NCBI RefSeq assembly: GCF_047496725.1
Contig: NC_132975.1
Span: forward strand, 4,392,501 to 4,456,500
Reading direction: 5' to 3'
Origin: Anoplolepis gracilipes
Taxonomy: Eukaryota; Arthropoda; Insecta; Hymenoptera; Formicidae
Length of the DNA: 64,000 bases
The translations under genes and the position numbers were made by a program. Positions within the stretch are counted from its first letter, which is position 1; each line of letters begins with the position of its first letter. The notes beneath the pieces were generated by a model. The model had not been told where the DNA came from. It made no database searches and was given only the letters and a program-made list of their open reading frames with translations. Shown one piece after another: positions 54,765-64,000 of the stretch.

Positions 54765-55654
54765 CAGGGTGCTCCCGTGTTAAATGGCCAATCTTAAAAT
54801 ATGAATTTGAGACCTCAAAACAAACAAAAATTTCCTCTGAAAATTTGCTCGCAAACGGTTCATTCAAAAGATATCAACTTGTTAAGTTACAGAACCATAG
54901 GAATGAATAATGTCGAAATAATCTAGGTTCATCTCTTTTACTGCTTTACAGCAAAATTTTAACCAAAACTTATAATTATTAAATATTTTGTTCAAAATGA
55001 TAACCTCTAGCTCGGAGACAAGCATTGCACCTATCGATCACAAAACGAGTGGATGACTGACATTGTACATCTGTAATTTCTTCGCACGCTTGTACTATCC
55101 TCTGTTGTAATGATTGAAGATCATTAATAGATTTCATACACTTTCATATACTTTTTGCTTGAGAATACTCCATACAAAAAATCTAAAGGCGTTAAATCCG
55201 GTGAACGCGGAGGCCAAGCTACAGGTCCAGTACGACCGATCCATTTTCCAGGAAAATGAACATTAAGCCATTGTCGAGGATCTCTACCATAATGAGCAGG
55301 ACATCTATCCAATTGAAACCAGGAGTTTATTCTCAAATTCAAAGGAATATTTTCCAAAAGGCATATTATACTACTTTACTCCACGAAAGTATTCAATGAA
55401 CTAACAATTATTTGGTACAAATGGAAGGAATTTCTATTTGTAAGAAAACAGAAGCCTATCAATGACCTTCAATCTTCAAAACAAAGACAAAACCGAAATA
55501 TTTCGACATTATTTATTCCTATGGTTCTGTAACTTAACAAGCGATATCTCTTGAATAAAGCGTTTGCGAGCAATCTTCTAGAGGAAATTTTTATTTGTTT
55601 TTAAGGTCCCCAATTCATATTATAAGTTCGGCCATTTAACACGGAAGCACCTTG
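54765..55654. mobile_element. Mariner-type DNA transposon remnant with CAGGGTG ends
   Basis: Starts CAGGGTGCTCCCGTGTTAAA and ends GGCCATTTAACACGGAAGCA followed by CCTTG. The TTAAATGGCC sub-terminal block is inverted at the right. A TA stands at the left, and a decayed CA at the right. It encloses the transposase remnant at 54979-55357. It sits inside a copy of the GAACTACCGACC-family MITE. Confidence 0.75.
54979..55357 (-). pseudogene. DDE transposase C-terminal remnant
   Basis: The minus strand reads FQLDRCPAHYGRDPRQWLN, then FPGKWIGRTGPVAWPPRSPD and LTPLDFLYG. This is the second and third acidic region (PPRSPDLTPLDFFLWG type) of a transposase common in insect genomes. After a small shift the tail continues as INDLQSLQQRIVQACEEI to GYHFEQNI and TAA at 54979. 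The first half of the protein, with the first catalytic Asp, is missing, and other frames nearby contain stops. It probably represents the autonomous type behind some of the palindromic TA-flanked elements (inference). Confidence 0.75.
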
Positions 55655-55659
55655 CATGT

Positions 55660-56050
55660 TAGGTCAGATTTTAGTCGGTAATATAGAACTCCCTTTAGAA
55701 TTTAGGGGAATATTTGGAGGCCGGCTAAGAGTTACTCGCCCACTCCAAAGAGTACTGACCATTGTTCAAGAAATAGCAGGGAATATTTGTATTCTTTAGA
55801 GGGGTCTTGTGGAGTATGACCCTAGACTAGCATCCATAGTCCAGCTATCAGCTGGTGAATGAGATATCAAACGCATCACTCTGGAGTTACACTATCCGTA
55901 GTACGGATTTCTTCATCCTGACAGTGTGAGTGCTACATCCATAGGCAGCAGCTACTGTAAGAGACCTAACGGAGTTAGACACCAGATCCTTCTTCCACTT
56001 TCTCTTGAGTCATATTACTTTTTTACTGTATGCAAAATGACATTAAGCAA
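55660..56050. other. Unclassified sequence
   Basis: 55665-55690 ends the interrupted GAACTACCGACC-family MITE (AGATTTTAGTCGGTAA). The remainder has no frame or recognised repeat. GTCCAGCTATCAGCTGG near 55842 is a short palindrome. Confidence 0.35.
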
Positions 56051-56054
56051 AAGG

Positions 56055-56125
56055 TCTAAGTAGTTCGGGTGGTAAAAATAGTTGCCTGGAAAGCAAAAGG
56101 TCTCGCGTTCGATTCTCAATTCAGT
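56055..56125 (+). repeat. tRNA-like sequence, possible SINE head
   Basis: AGTTCGGGTGGTA near 56060 resembles a D-arm with A box. TTGC-CTGGAAA-GCAA forms an anticodon-type stem and seven-base loop. GCGTTCGATTC near 56104 resembles a T-arm B box. There is no matching acceptor stem, so a tRNA-derived SINE or tRNA pseudogene is likelier than a working tRNA. Confidence 0.4.
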
Positions 56126-56712
56126 CACTCATGCCTCACATATTTTTCGAGTAAAATATTGTTTACAATCATTTTTCGAATTGAAAGATGTGAATGCCTT
56201 ACACAGACTACGACAGCCGCTGCCACGGATAGATGATTGCTACAGCGTATCTGAACTGGTGTCTCTCCATTATTACTTACAGAATTACTCTGAGTTTTTT
56301 ATATAAATCAATTTCCTTGCAATATTTGGCGTAAAAAATTATGAAAATAGTTCAAAATTGAATAATTTATAAGATATTTTATATTTTAATTTGACAAAAT
56401 CTTATGATATAATTGAGAAATAAATATTTTACGAGATACTTGAGTTTATTTAAAATAATATTCAAATTATGTAAAATTATATTAAAGTATAAAATATCTC
56501 AAACTATTCAATTGTTGGTCATTAATACCCTTATAACTTTTTACATCAATATTGTGAGGAATCAAGTTATGTAAAAAAATTAGAGTGGTTTTATTTAAAA
56601 AAAGCCTTTTTTACTTGACGTTGATTCTTACACTCAAAGTTAAACTAATATCTCTACCCTTTCTTTCCCTTTTCGAATCAAACAATTTTTGTCTAAAATA
56701 TTTTTGATTCTA

Positions 56713-56787
56713 TACATTATGTATACACACACACACGCGCGCGCGCGCGCACGCACACGTACACGTACACGCACACACACACATATA
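56713..56787. repeat. CA/CG-rich microsatellite
   Basis: Alternating (AC)n, (GC)n and (ACGT)-type units directly left of the next foldback element. Confidence 0.9.
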
Positions 56788-57989
56788 CAGGGTGTTAAAA
56801 AAGTGTCGCATACGCTCAGTGCCATTCGATAGAGAATGAAAATCTAAGAAAAAATGTCTAATACTATTTTTCGATGCGATGAATAATTTCACCGCAATTA
56901 ATTATTGCAATCAGTTAATCAGCGCGGAGATACAAGAGGAAGCCAGGGGCGAAGCGCGCGAAGTGAGAAAGGCTGTGGCGCGACGCACAGTGGGCATAAA
57001 GTCGCTTTTTGTGGACAAAAATCGTTCGACGGCTGAATTCTCAACCGATTGCAATAAATTTTTTTTTTAAATACACGTCATTTACTGTACTATAGCAGAG
57101 ACCTGCACATTTTTTGATATTACAATTTGTTAATTAACAAAAAATCGTAGTGTTATATATTTTTTGATGTTTTCATAATTCCTTCAATCTTGATATATAA
57201 GGATTTTCTGGATCGCTGATTACGAAACCGTCACTCAAATTTCAAAATTCAAAATGGCGGATTCAATATGGCGGCTGTGAACTAAAAATGTAAGGACAAA
57301 TTTCGTAAAATTTTGTATACATGTGTTTTAATTATTAACGGCAATAATTATAATATTAAAATAAGTACACTTCATAGTTTAATAATATTTAAAAAAGTAC
57401 ATTTTATAGTTCTAATAAGAGTACCTTTCAATTACTCGCGTTTACCCGGGACTAAGGACGTGGACCTAGCGAGCTTATAGCCCCATTTTTGTTTTTTTGT
57501 TTTTTTATTTTTTTTTTATTTTGAAATTTGAGTGACGGTTTCGTAATCAGCGACCCAGAAAACCCTTATATATCAAGATTGAAAGAATTATGAAAACATC
57601 AAAAAATATATAACACTACGATTTTTTGTTAATTAACAAATTGTTAATATCAAAAAATGTGCAGATCTCCGCTATAGTACAGTAAATGATGTGTATTTTA
57701 AAAAAAATTCATTGCAATCGGTTGAGAATTAAGCCGTCGAACGATTTTTGTCCACAAAAAGCGACTTTATGCCCACTGTGCGACGACTACCGCGCTCATG
57801 CTCTCGCTTCTCACTTTGTGCGCTTCGCCCCTGGCTTCCTCTTGTAGCTCCGCGCTGATTGACTGATTACAATAATTAATTGCGGCGAAATTATTCATCG
57901 CATCGAAAAATAGTATTAGACATTTTTTCTTAGATTTTCATTCTCTATCGAATGGCACTGAGCGTATGCGACACTTTTTTAACATCCTG
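56788..57989. repeat. 1.2-kb palindromic foldback element
   Basis: Starts CAGGGTGTTAAAAAAGTGTC and ends GACACTTTTTTAACATCCTG, with TA flanks. The arms of about 470 bases carry GCGCATACGCTCAGTGCC-like and CCCACTGTGCG blocks in inverse. The centre (about 57255-57520) is single and includes AAAATGGCGGATTCAATATG. Confidence 0.85.
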
Positions 57990-58182
57990 TATATAGAAAT
58001 ATATTTGTCTAAAGTCCCTTAATTTTCAGACATACTTGACTATATTAATTAAAATGAAACACTGTATAGAAAAAAATGCAGTTTAAATAAATAGATTTTT
58101 AATTTTTTTTATAATAAGATCATTGCATGTAAAATAATAAAAAAGTTATGTATCACATTTTTGAAAATTTATTTTAACATAA

Positions 58183-58220
<38 letters not shown>

Positions 58221-58555
58221 GTGTATTGCAATATTTACTGCATATAAAATGGAGTATAACACACAATTAAACAAAATTAATACAATAATTATATTGCTAG
58301 AAATTTTGATATTATTTATTCTGCAAATGAATCAAGGATTGAAATCATTGAAAGAAGAGCAAAATGACCCTTAGACAGGTATACATCTATAAATGATGCT
58401 AATAAAATGAATTTTATTTGATAATTCCTCCTTCATTAAGCATTGCAGAAAAAAAATATTCAGAACTTTGTGATATATTTTTCATCCAGGAATAATGCTA
58501 CAATGGACAATAAACTGTAGTAATACAAACAAAAGTTATACAAATTTATACTGGT
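57990..58555. other. AT-rich intronic sequence
   Basis: Lies in the last intron of the zinc-finger gene. It has a TA tract at about 58190-58220 and no frame. Confidence 0.5.
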
Positions 58556-59056
58556 TAAAATAATGGTAAAAGTGCATAAAAGGTAACATCTCTCCGATTT
58601 TCTTACTATTTACTTACATATATTGTTCGGGGAGTTGTTCTGAGTAATTCCCCGCAGGAATTAAGTAGGGGCATTGGTTTAGGAGATATAACAAAATGAA
58701 ATTTCATACTTTTCACGCTGTTCCTTCGGTTTTATACATTGATAATACCAACAGTGAGGTTTATTTCCGTCCTAATAATGTGCGACACGGAAAAAGTTTT
58801 TGTTTACATTAAAAATTATCTATTTCAATGGCTAGTAAGCGCTCCAAGAACAGCGATTTGATCTTACTAGCCATTAAAATTGATAATTTTTAATTTTTAT
58901 TATAAGAGCTTATTTTGATATCTTATTATCTTTTTGTTTACATTATTTGAGGGATATCTATACTGTTGTGAATGAACCACTGGTATTAATTTTTATTAAT
59001 GATATATATATGAATAATATTTATTAATGAGATATATTTTCAATATTTTCATAACA

Positions 59057-59092
<36 letters not shown>

Positions 59093-59651
59093 CACACACG
59101 GGGGCTGCAAGGAGGGCCTTCGGCCTCCCCTCCCGCACCCACCCCGTCTATCTCGCTTCGCGTGGAAAATTGCAAACCCATGTGAACTTTGTCTTGCAAC
59201 GTATATGCGAAGCGAGGTGGACGGGGTAGGTGTGGGAGAGAGGTGGCCGACGGCCCCCCTTGCATCCGCCGTGTGTGTGTGTTATGAAAATATTAAAATA
59301 TATATCATTAATAAAAATTAATATCAAGTGGTTCATTCAACAGAGAATCACATGTTAAATAAATAAATTTGCAATAATACGTCGAACTTTGACAACATAT
59401 GTGTCACATACATTAGTAGGACGTAAACAAACCTCACTGTTGGTATTATCAGTTTATAAAACCGAAGGAACAGCATGAAAAATATGAAATTTCATTTTGT
59501 TATATCTCCTAAACCAATGCCGTCTCCCACTCTATTCTTGCGGGGAATTACTCAGAACACCCACACCCCCCCATACAATATATTTAAGTAGCGATAAAAT
59601 CCGTGAGGTGTGCATCCGTGAGTGCACCTTTTATGCACTTTTACCAAAATA
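58556..59651. repeat. 1.1-kb nested palindrome with GC-rich core
   Basis: GGTAAAAGTGCATAAAAGGT near 58563 is inverted near 59630. ACCAACAGTGAGGTTTATTT near 58748 and TGAACCACTGGTATTAATTT near 58972 are also inverted on the right. The core 59099-59270 is GC-rich with its own arms (CGGGGGCTGCAAGGAGGGCC and inverse), flanked by ACGC/GT microsatellites. The left half also holds a separate small hairpin at 58820-58905. Confidence 0.8.
58820..58905. repeat. Small hairpin MITE inside the left half of the palindrome
   Basis: AAAAATTATCTATTTCAATGG and CCATTAAAATTGATAATTTTT are inverted around GCGCTCCAAGAACAGCG. It has no counterpart in the right half, so it inserted after the palindrome formed. Confidence 0.6.
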
Positions 59652-59813
59652 ATTAATATAAGCTATTATATTGTTCAATGGCAATAATAATAATATTATT
59701 ATTAAATTTTAATATTTTAATTATTTGTTTATATTGTAAAATTGTGTATGTATGATAATCATACATATACGTACATACATATATATATTCCTGGGAGGAA
59801 TATTAAACCAAAT

Positions 59814-59817
59814 TACA

Positions 59818-59885
<68 letters not shown>

Positions 59886-59888
59886 CAC
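59814..59888. repeat. (ACGC)n microsatellite
   Basis: About 18 units of ACGC in the last intron of the zinc-finger gene, about 95 bases from the splice donor of exon 60386-59981. Confidence 0.95.
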
Positions 59889-59980
59889 AATTTAAAAAGT
59901 ATATCTGCTTGTTATTGTACTTTTTGCTTTTTGTTACATTTTCATTAAAAAAAATCTAAAAATAAGAAATATTTTCTCAC

Positions 59981-60386
59981 CTGTTCATAAACTTGTTCGT
60001 ATTCCTCGGGATCTTCAAACTTCACAATCTGCTCCCGTTCGAATTTAACAATCTGTTCTTCTTCCTGTTCATATTGCTCTTCCTGTTGCTCTCCATATTG
60101 CTGTTCAACAATCTGGATGTTTTGCTGATTTACAGAATCCTTGATTGAACCCTGTTCAGATCCAGAGGAATCATCGGCGCGCACTTTTGGTTTGATATTC
60201 CGTCCAGGTACAATACGTTTAAAGCCCGAACCGCCAAGGCTTTCGTGACGTCGCTCATGCTTGTTTTTATCTCCAAGATATTTGAATCGCTGCCGACATA
60301 CACTGCACGAATACGGACGTTCATTGGTGTGCGTGCGTTCATGGCAGACGAGAGCACTCACTTGTTTGCACCGCCAGGGACAATAT
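59981..60386 (-). CDS. C2H2 zinc-finger gene, penultimate coding exon
   Basis: Acceptor AG at 60388-60387, donor GTGAGA after 59981, phase 2 in and phase 0 out. It completes the finger begun in the previous exon (C-RY-CPWRCKQVSALVCHERTH), then one more finger CSVCRQRFKYLGDKNKHERR with its second His. A linker follows with RIVPGRNIKPKVRADDSSGS, then a long Gln/Glu-rich run up to VYEQ. If the donor is not used, the frame stops after about 11 more codons, so the donor is well supported. Confidence 0.9.
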
Positions 60387-60390
60387 CTAA

Positions 60391-60519
60391 AACATTGAAC
60401 AAACGATAAATAGATGGTGAGTCAATAATAAATGATTAACAATATCATTTTTGTCAACATTTCCATTGTGCTACTGATTGCGTTTTTATTAATTGATATT
60501 ATCGAACTATACTCGATAG

Positions 60520-60588
<69 letters not shown>

Positions 60589-60990
60589 TAATTTTTCTAT
60601 TAAAAACATAATAAAGTCTGCTTAATTTTTATTTCTTCAAAGTTTTTTCAAAAATAATTGTTTCGGTATGCAATACACTATTATTATGTATATGACATAA
60701 ATCGTATTATTTATTAATTCTACAAAGTTAATAAATTTTATAAAATTGAACATTATAAAAATTTTTCAAGATAAAAATTTTGAATAAATTAAGTTAAATC
60801 CTGAAATTGAAACACCTTACAAAATTCAGTTCATAACATATATTTTACACAATATATTGTTATACTAGTTAGTTAATATAGTCTTTTATATGTGATGTTT
60901 GAGACAATTTAAAATTTGAAAATGATCTTTCAAGAAATCAAGAAATATTATGTATAACCATTTATATTATTGATTATTGATTTATATATA
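60391..60990. other. Intron sequence with TA microsatellite
   Basis: (TA)n at about 60521-60586. The rest is AT-rich and without features. Confidence 0.6.
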
Positions 60991-61838
60991 CAGGGTGTCC
61001 ATGACCACCCGTACTACCCTTTTATTTTGGATACAGAGCATTTTAGAGAAAAATGTTTCAGACAAAAGTTGTACGATTTTAAGGAGGCCATAAGATGGTA
61101 CCATTGGTTTGATCTTGAATAGTTGTTTGAAAGTCATTTAAAGGTCACCTTGAATTTTTTTAATGAAACACCCTATATATTAGCTTACCTCGAGAGCTAT
61201 CCAAAACACTTATGATAAAGTATTTTTTGAGTTATGAGACTTGAAAGTTGCAATATTTTGACATAAAATACAAGATATCTCGTAAAATATTCATTTTTCG
61301 ATTATCTTATCCTAATACTTTTATGCACAAAATAATGAGACAAATCAATTGGCGTAATTAAAACACATAATTATGTTAAAGTGAAAATGTGTAACTGCTA
61401 GTTGCAAATTCAGATTTTTTCTTAAAGATAACTATGTGTTTTCTTTACACCAATTGATTTGTCTCATTATTCTGTGCATAAAACTATTAGAGTAAAATAA
61501 TCGAAAAATGAATATTTTACGAGATATCTTGTATTTTATGTCAAAATATTGCAACTTTCAAGTCTCATAACTCAAAAAATATGTAATGAAAAATACTTTA
61601 TCGTAAGTATTTTGGATAGCTCTCGAAGTAAGCTACAAGAATATGCAATAAAAAATAGGATGTTCCATTTTAAAAAATTAACGTGACCTTTACATGACCT
61701 TCAAACAACTATTCAAGGTCAAACCAATGGTACCATCTTATGGCCTCCTCAAAACCGTACAACTTTTGTCTGAACATTTTTCTCTAAAACGTTCTGTTTC
61801 CAAGAAAATAAAAAGGTGCTACGGATGGTCACGGACAC

Positions 61839-61842
<4 letters not shown>
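60991..61842. repeat. Palindromic foldback element in an intron of the zinc-finger gene
   Basis: Starts CAGGGTGTCCATGACCACCC and ends near GGATGGTCACGGACACCTCA. The arms include ACAAAAGTTGTACGATTTTA and ACCATTGGTTTGA, shared with the 23795 element although the outer 60 bases differ. The start of another copy (GGGTGTCCGTGATCACTC) follows at 61870, after a TA tract. Confidence 0.8.
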
Positions 61843-61874
<32 letters not shown>

Positions 61875-62041
61875 GTCCGTGATCACTCGTAGCACCTTTC
61901 CGTGTATAGGATATATATAGTTATATATATATATATATATATAACTATATACATATACAAGAAGTAATTTATTTTAAATTTTATGCCACGTCTATATAGT
62001 GCAAGAAATTAATCTCTCTAATGAAATTATGCTTTATTTAC

Positions 62042-62441
62042 CTGCACTGCAAGGGTCTCTCGTCACTGTGTCTATTTTGATGGTGCTTAATCAGCTGGAT
62101 CTTTGTCTTCAAGTTGAAACCGCAAATCTCACAAGTATACGGCCTTTCTTCAGAATGAGAAATCATGTGAGTCTTTAGCCTTAATTGGTTCACGAATCGT
62201 TTCGGACAGTGGGGACACGCCAACGTGCCCTCGAGACGATTGTGTGCAACCATCATATGATGACGTAGACGTACTTCGGATGTAAAAGTCTCTTCGCAGT
62301 CAGTGCATTTCATTGGATCCTTTTCCATATGAGTGTTTTTAATGTGTGTACGCAGTATCATTTCCGTTTTAAAGGTTTTATTGCAGTGGTAGCAGGAAAC
62401 TCGTTTTTTTTCAGGCAGACCGGACTCGTCACGGATAACAC
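62042..62441 (-). CDS. C2H2 zinc-finger gene, middle exon with four fingers
   Basis: Acceptor TTTTTTGCAG before 62441 and donor GTAAAT after 62042. It enters in phase 1 (completing a Gly codon) and leaves in phase 2. Fingers: CYHCNKTFKTEMILRTHIKN with His, CTDCEETFTSEVRLRHHMMV with His, CPHCPKRFVNQLRLKTHMIS with His, and CEICGFNLKTKIQLIKHHQN with His. The exon ends inside the first Cys-x2-Cys of a fifth finger. Linkers such as SEERPYT are of the usual C2H2 type. Confidence 0.93.
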
Positions 62442-63136
62442 CTGCAAAAAATATTATCTTTAAACGTTTATATTATTGATTATACACATGCACGCACGCA
62501 CAAAAATATTATTGTATGTAATGTATATATGTATATAACATATATTGTATTTTATTATATATAATTTACCATTAACTGAATAAATAATACAAAAATAATT
62601 GAGTATTAAATGTGTATATGTTTTAATAGAATTATATTTTACTATATTAATATGAGAATGTAAAAAAAAAAACTATTTACTATATAAAACAGATATACAA
62701 TTATAATTAAATATTTAAAGATAACATAAGGTTATAATATTTAGAGAAATAAATAAAAAATTTTATATATTATATTTAAAAAATTTGTTTAAAACACTTT
62801 AAATGTCTTTTCAAAACGTATTTTCTATAAACAAATACAGAGATGATTTCTTCAATATAAATCATTTCTCTTTTAGATTCCATTGTCAAAGGTTCTTAGT
62901 TCCAAAAAATTAAATATACTTTGAGAGAAAGTGTTTTCATAGAATAGTTCGAATAAATTTTGATATTCAAAAAGTTAATATATTTTTAGAATTTTCATAG
63001 ACTTCTGGTTTTTCTACAAAAGGCGTTCTAAAGTTTCTAAAATATATCAGAAAATGTTTTATAACAATTAAGTACAAAATAGATATGAAGATATGGAATG
63101 CTAACTTGATATTTTCAACATCAAAACGCACATTAC
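62442..63136. other. Intron of the zinc-finger gene
   Basis: AT-rich, with clean GT and AG borders. No repeat family or frame recognised. Confidence 0.7.
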
Positions 63137-63999
63137 CTGGCATCGACTCATTATGAATATGTGACATATGCCATTCGAGTGATTTTGTCGAAATCATTGA
63201 TCTATTACAAATATGACATGTATATTGCCTGCCATCCTTATGCACTCTGTTTCTATGAATCACTAAAGTCGAATGATTTGGGAATTTTTCTCCACAAACT
63301 TGGCAAGAACATTCTTTCAAGCCCCTACTACCCGTTTTTTCATGCACTTTCATGTGCAGCCTCAAACCATCTCTTCGATTAAATCCAACCCCGCAAGTAT
63401 CACAACGATACTGTCTTTGATCTTCGTGAATCCTTACGTGTTGCTTCAAGGTCGAACTATTTTTAAACATCTTGTCACAATGTGGGCACTGAATACTATA
63501 AGCTTTGTGTGTGTGCATATGTTTGGATAAACTATAAAACGGCACTAATTTCCTGCAAACGGGACATTCCCTCTTGTTTCCGATCGGTTGATGTTTTCTG
63601 ATTCTATGATGCCTTAAACTTGCAGGATTCTTAAAATCTGCACCACAATCTTCACAAAGATATGCTCTTAAAGTTGTGTGTACCGATTTCAGATGAAAAC
63701 TTAGTTTTTGTTTAAAAGCAAATTTTTTTGGACACTTTGGACACTGATAAATTTTTTCTAGAATTGTATGTTGTGTTTTCAAGTGCTGGTCCAGAGTTCC
63801 CTGATGTTTGAATCTTTCTCCGCAAACTTCGCAAAGTTGTCCATAAAGAGCATCAATATGTTTTTGCTCATGTTGACGTTTTTTTCCTCTGGAATCCAAA
63901 AGTAGATCACAATATTTGCAAATTAATTTTCTTATACAAATAACATTGTGATTTCTCTTTGCTTTATTAGTTGGAAATTCTTCCTCACAGTCGTCGCAA
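63137..63999 (-). CDS. C2H2 zinc-finger gene, upstream exon (continues past window)
   Basis: The frame is open from the right edge to a GTAATG donor after 63137, phase 1. Ten zinc-finger units are visible. Near the edge are a CDDCEEEF unit ending His...Cys and a CKYCDLLL unit. Then come CEVCGERF, CPKCPKKF, CEDCGADF, CPVCRKLV, CPHCDKMF, CDTCGVGF, CQVCGEKF and CHICNRSM units, each closing with His-x3-5-His. The protein is a probable nuclear DNA-binding regulator, expressed from a promoter beyond the window. With the downstream exons it has 16 fingers. I cannot name an orthologue. ATG 63899 is internal, not the start. Confidence 0.93.
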
Positions 64000-64000
64000 T

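Noticed and set aside
56055..56125. Functional tRNA gene
   Set aside because: Anticodon-like and T-arm-like parts exist but no acceptor stem closes; kept only as a SINE-like repeat.
59814..59888. Regular short repeats resembling a CRISPR array
   Set aside because: It is a pure 4-base microsatellite without spacers, in a eukaryotic intron.
63161..63530. Plus-strand frames over the zinc-finger exon
   Set aside because: Antisense shadows; the minus strand encodes regular C2H2 units.

Overview
The window is insect nuclear DNA, most likely from an ant or another hymenopteran (inference). It is AT-rich and has spliced genes with GT/AG introns. It also carries Penelope-like, copia, R1-type, Harbinger and mariner-type elements, long simple-sequence tracts and short runs of the TTAGG telomere unit (near 30523 and 54294). 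Nothing prokaryotic was seen.

Only one host gene is supported: a C2H2 zinc-finger protein on the minus strand. It enters at the right edge and has four coding exons in view (63999-63137, 62441-62042, 60386-59981, 53157-52858). All three introns join in frame, the window shows 16 fingers, and the protein ends in an acidic, Gln/Glu-rich tail.

Left to right: 1-2.2 kb is the 5' half of an R1-type non-LTR element (minus). 3.4-4.15 kb is a palindromic element with a CAGGGTG-like end. 4.2-18.65 kb is one PIF/Harbinger transposon with a broken MADF accessory gene, a broken nuclease gene and very long inverted ends. Two Penelope-like elements (PLEs) sit inside it: a head-to-head composite at 9.3-14.3 kb and a 5'-truncated copy at 15.29-18.53 kb. 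18.9-22.97 kb is a decayed copia element (minus) with its 5' LTR and a tRNA-half primer site, broken up by smaller elements. 22.3-24.6 kb holds three TA-flanked palindromes. 25.8-27.5 kb is a TTAA-type element that received a copy of itself and a third element. 28-34.6 kb holds two more PLE remnants, more palindromes and an unclassified GC-rich repeat.

34.98-53.75 kb is a near-perfect direct tandem duplication with a period of about 9.515 kb. It begins and ends in GT-rich microsatellites and carries a second copy of the last exon of the zinc-finger gene. 54.1-62 kb alternates that gene's introns with palindromes, a mariner-type transposase remnant and microsatellites.

The main observations are: (i) hammerhead-ribozyme-like motifs at matching 3' positions in every PLE copy; (ii) the microsatellite-bounded duplication that copies a terminal coding exon; (iii) a dense family of TA-flanked foldback elements; (iv) several insertions whose order can be read base by base.
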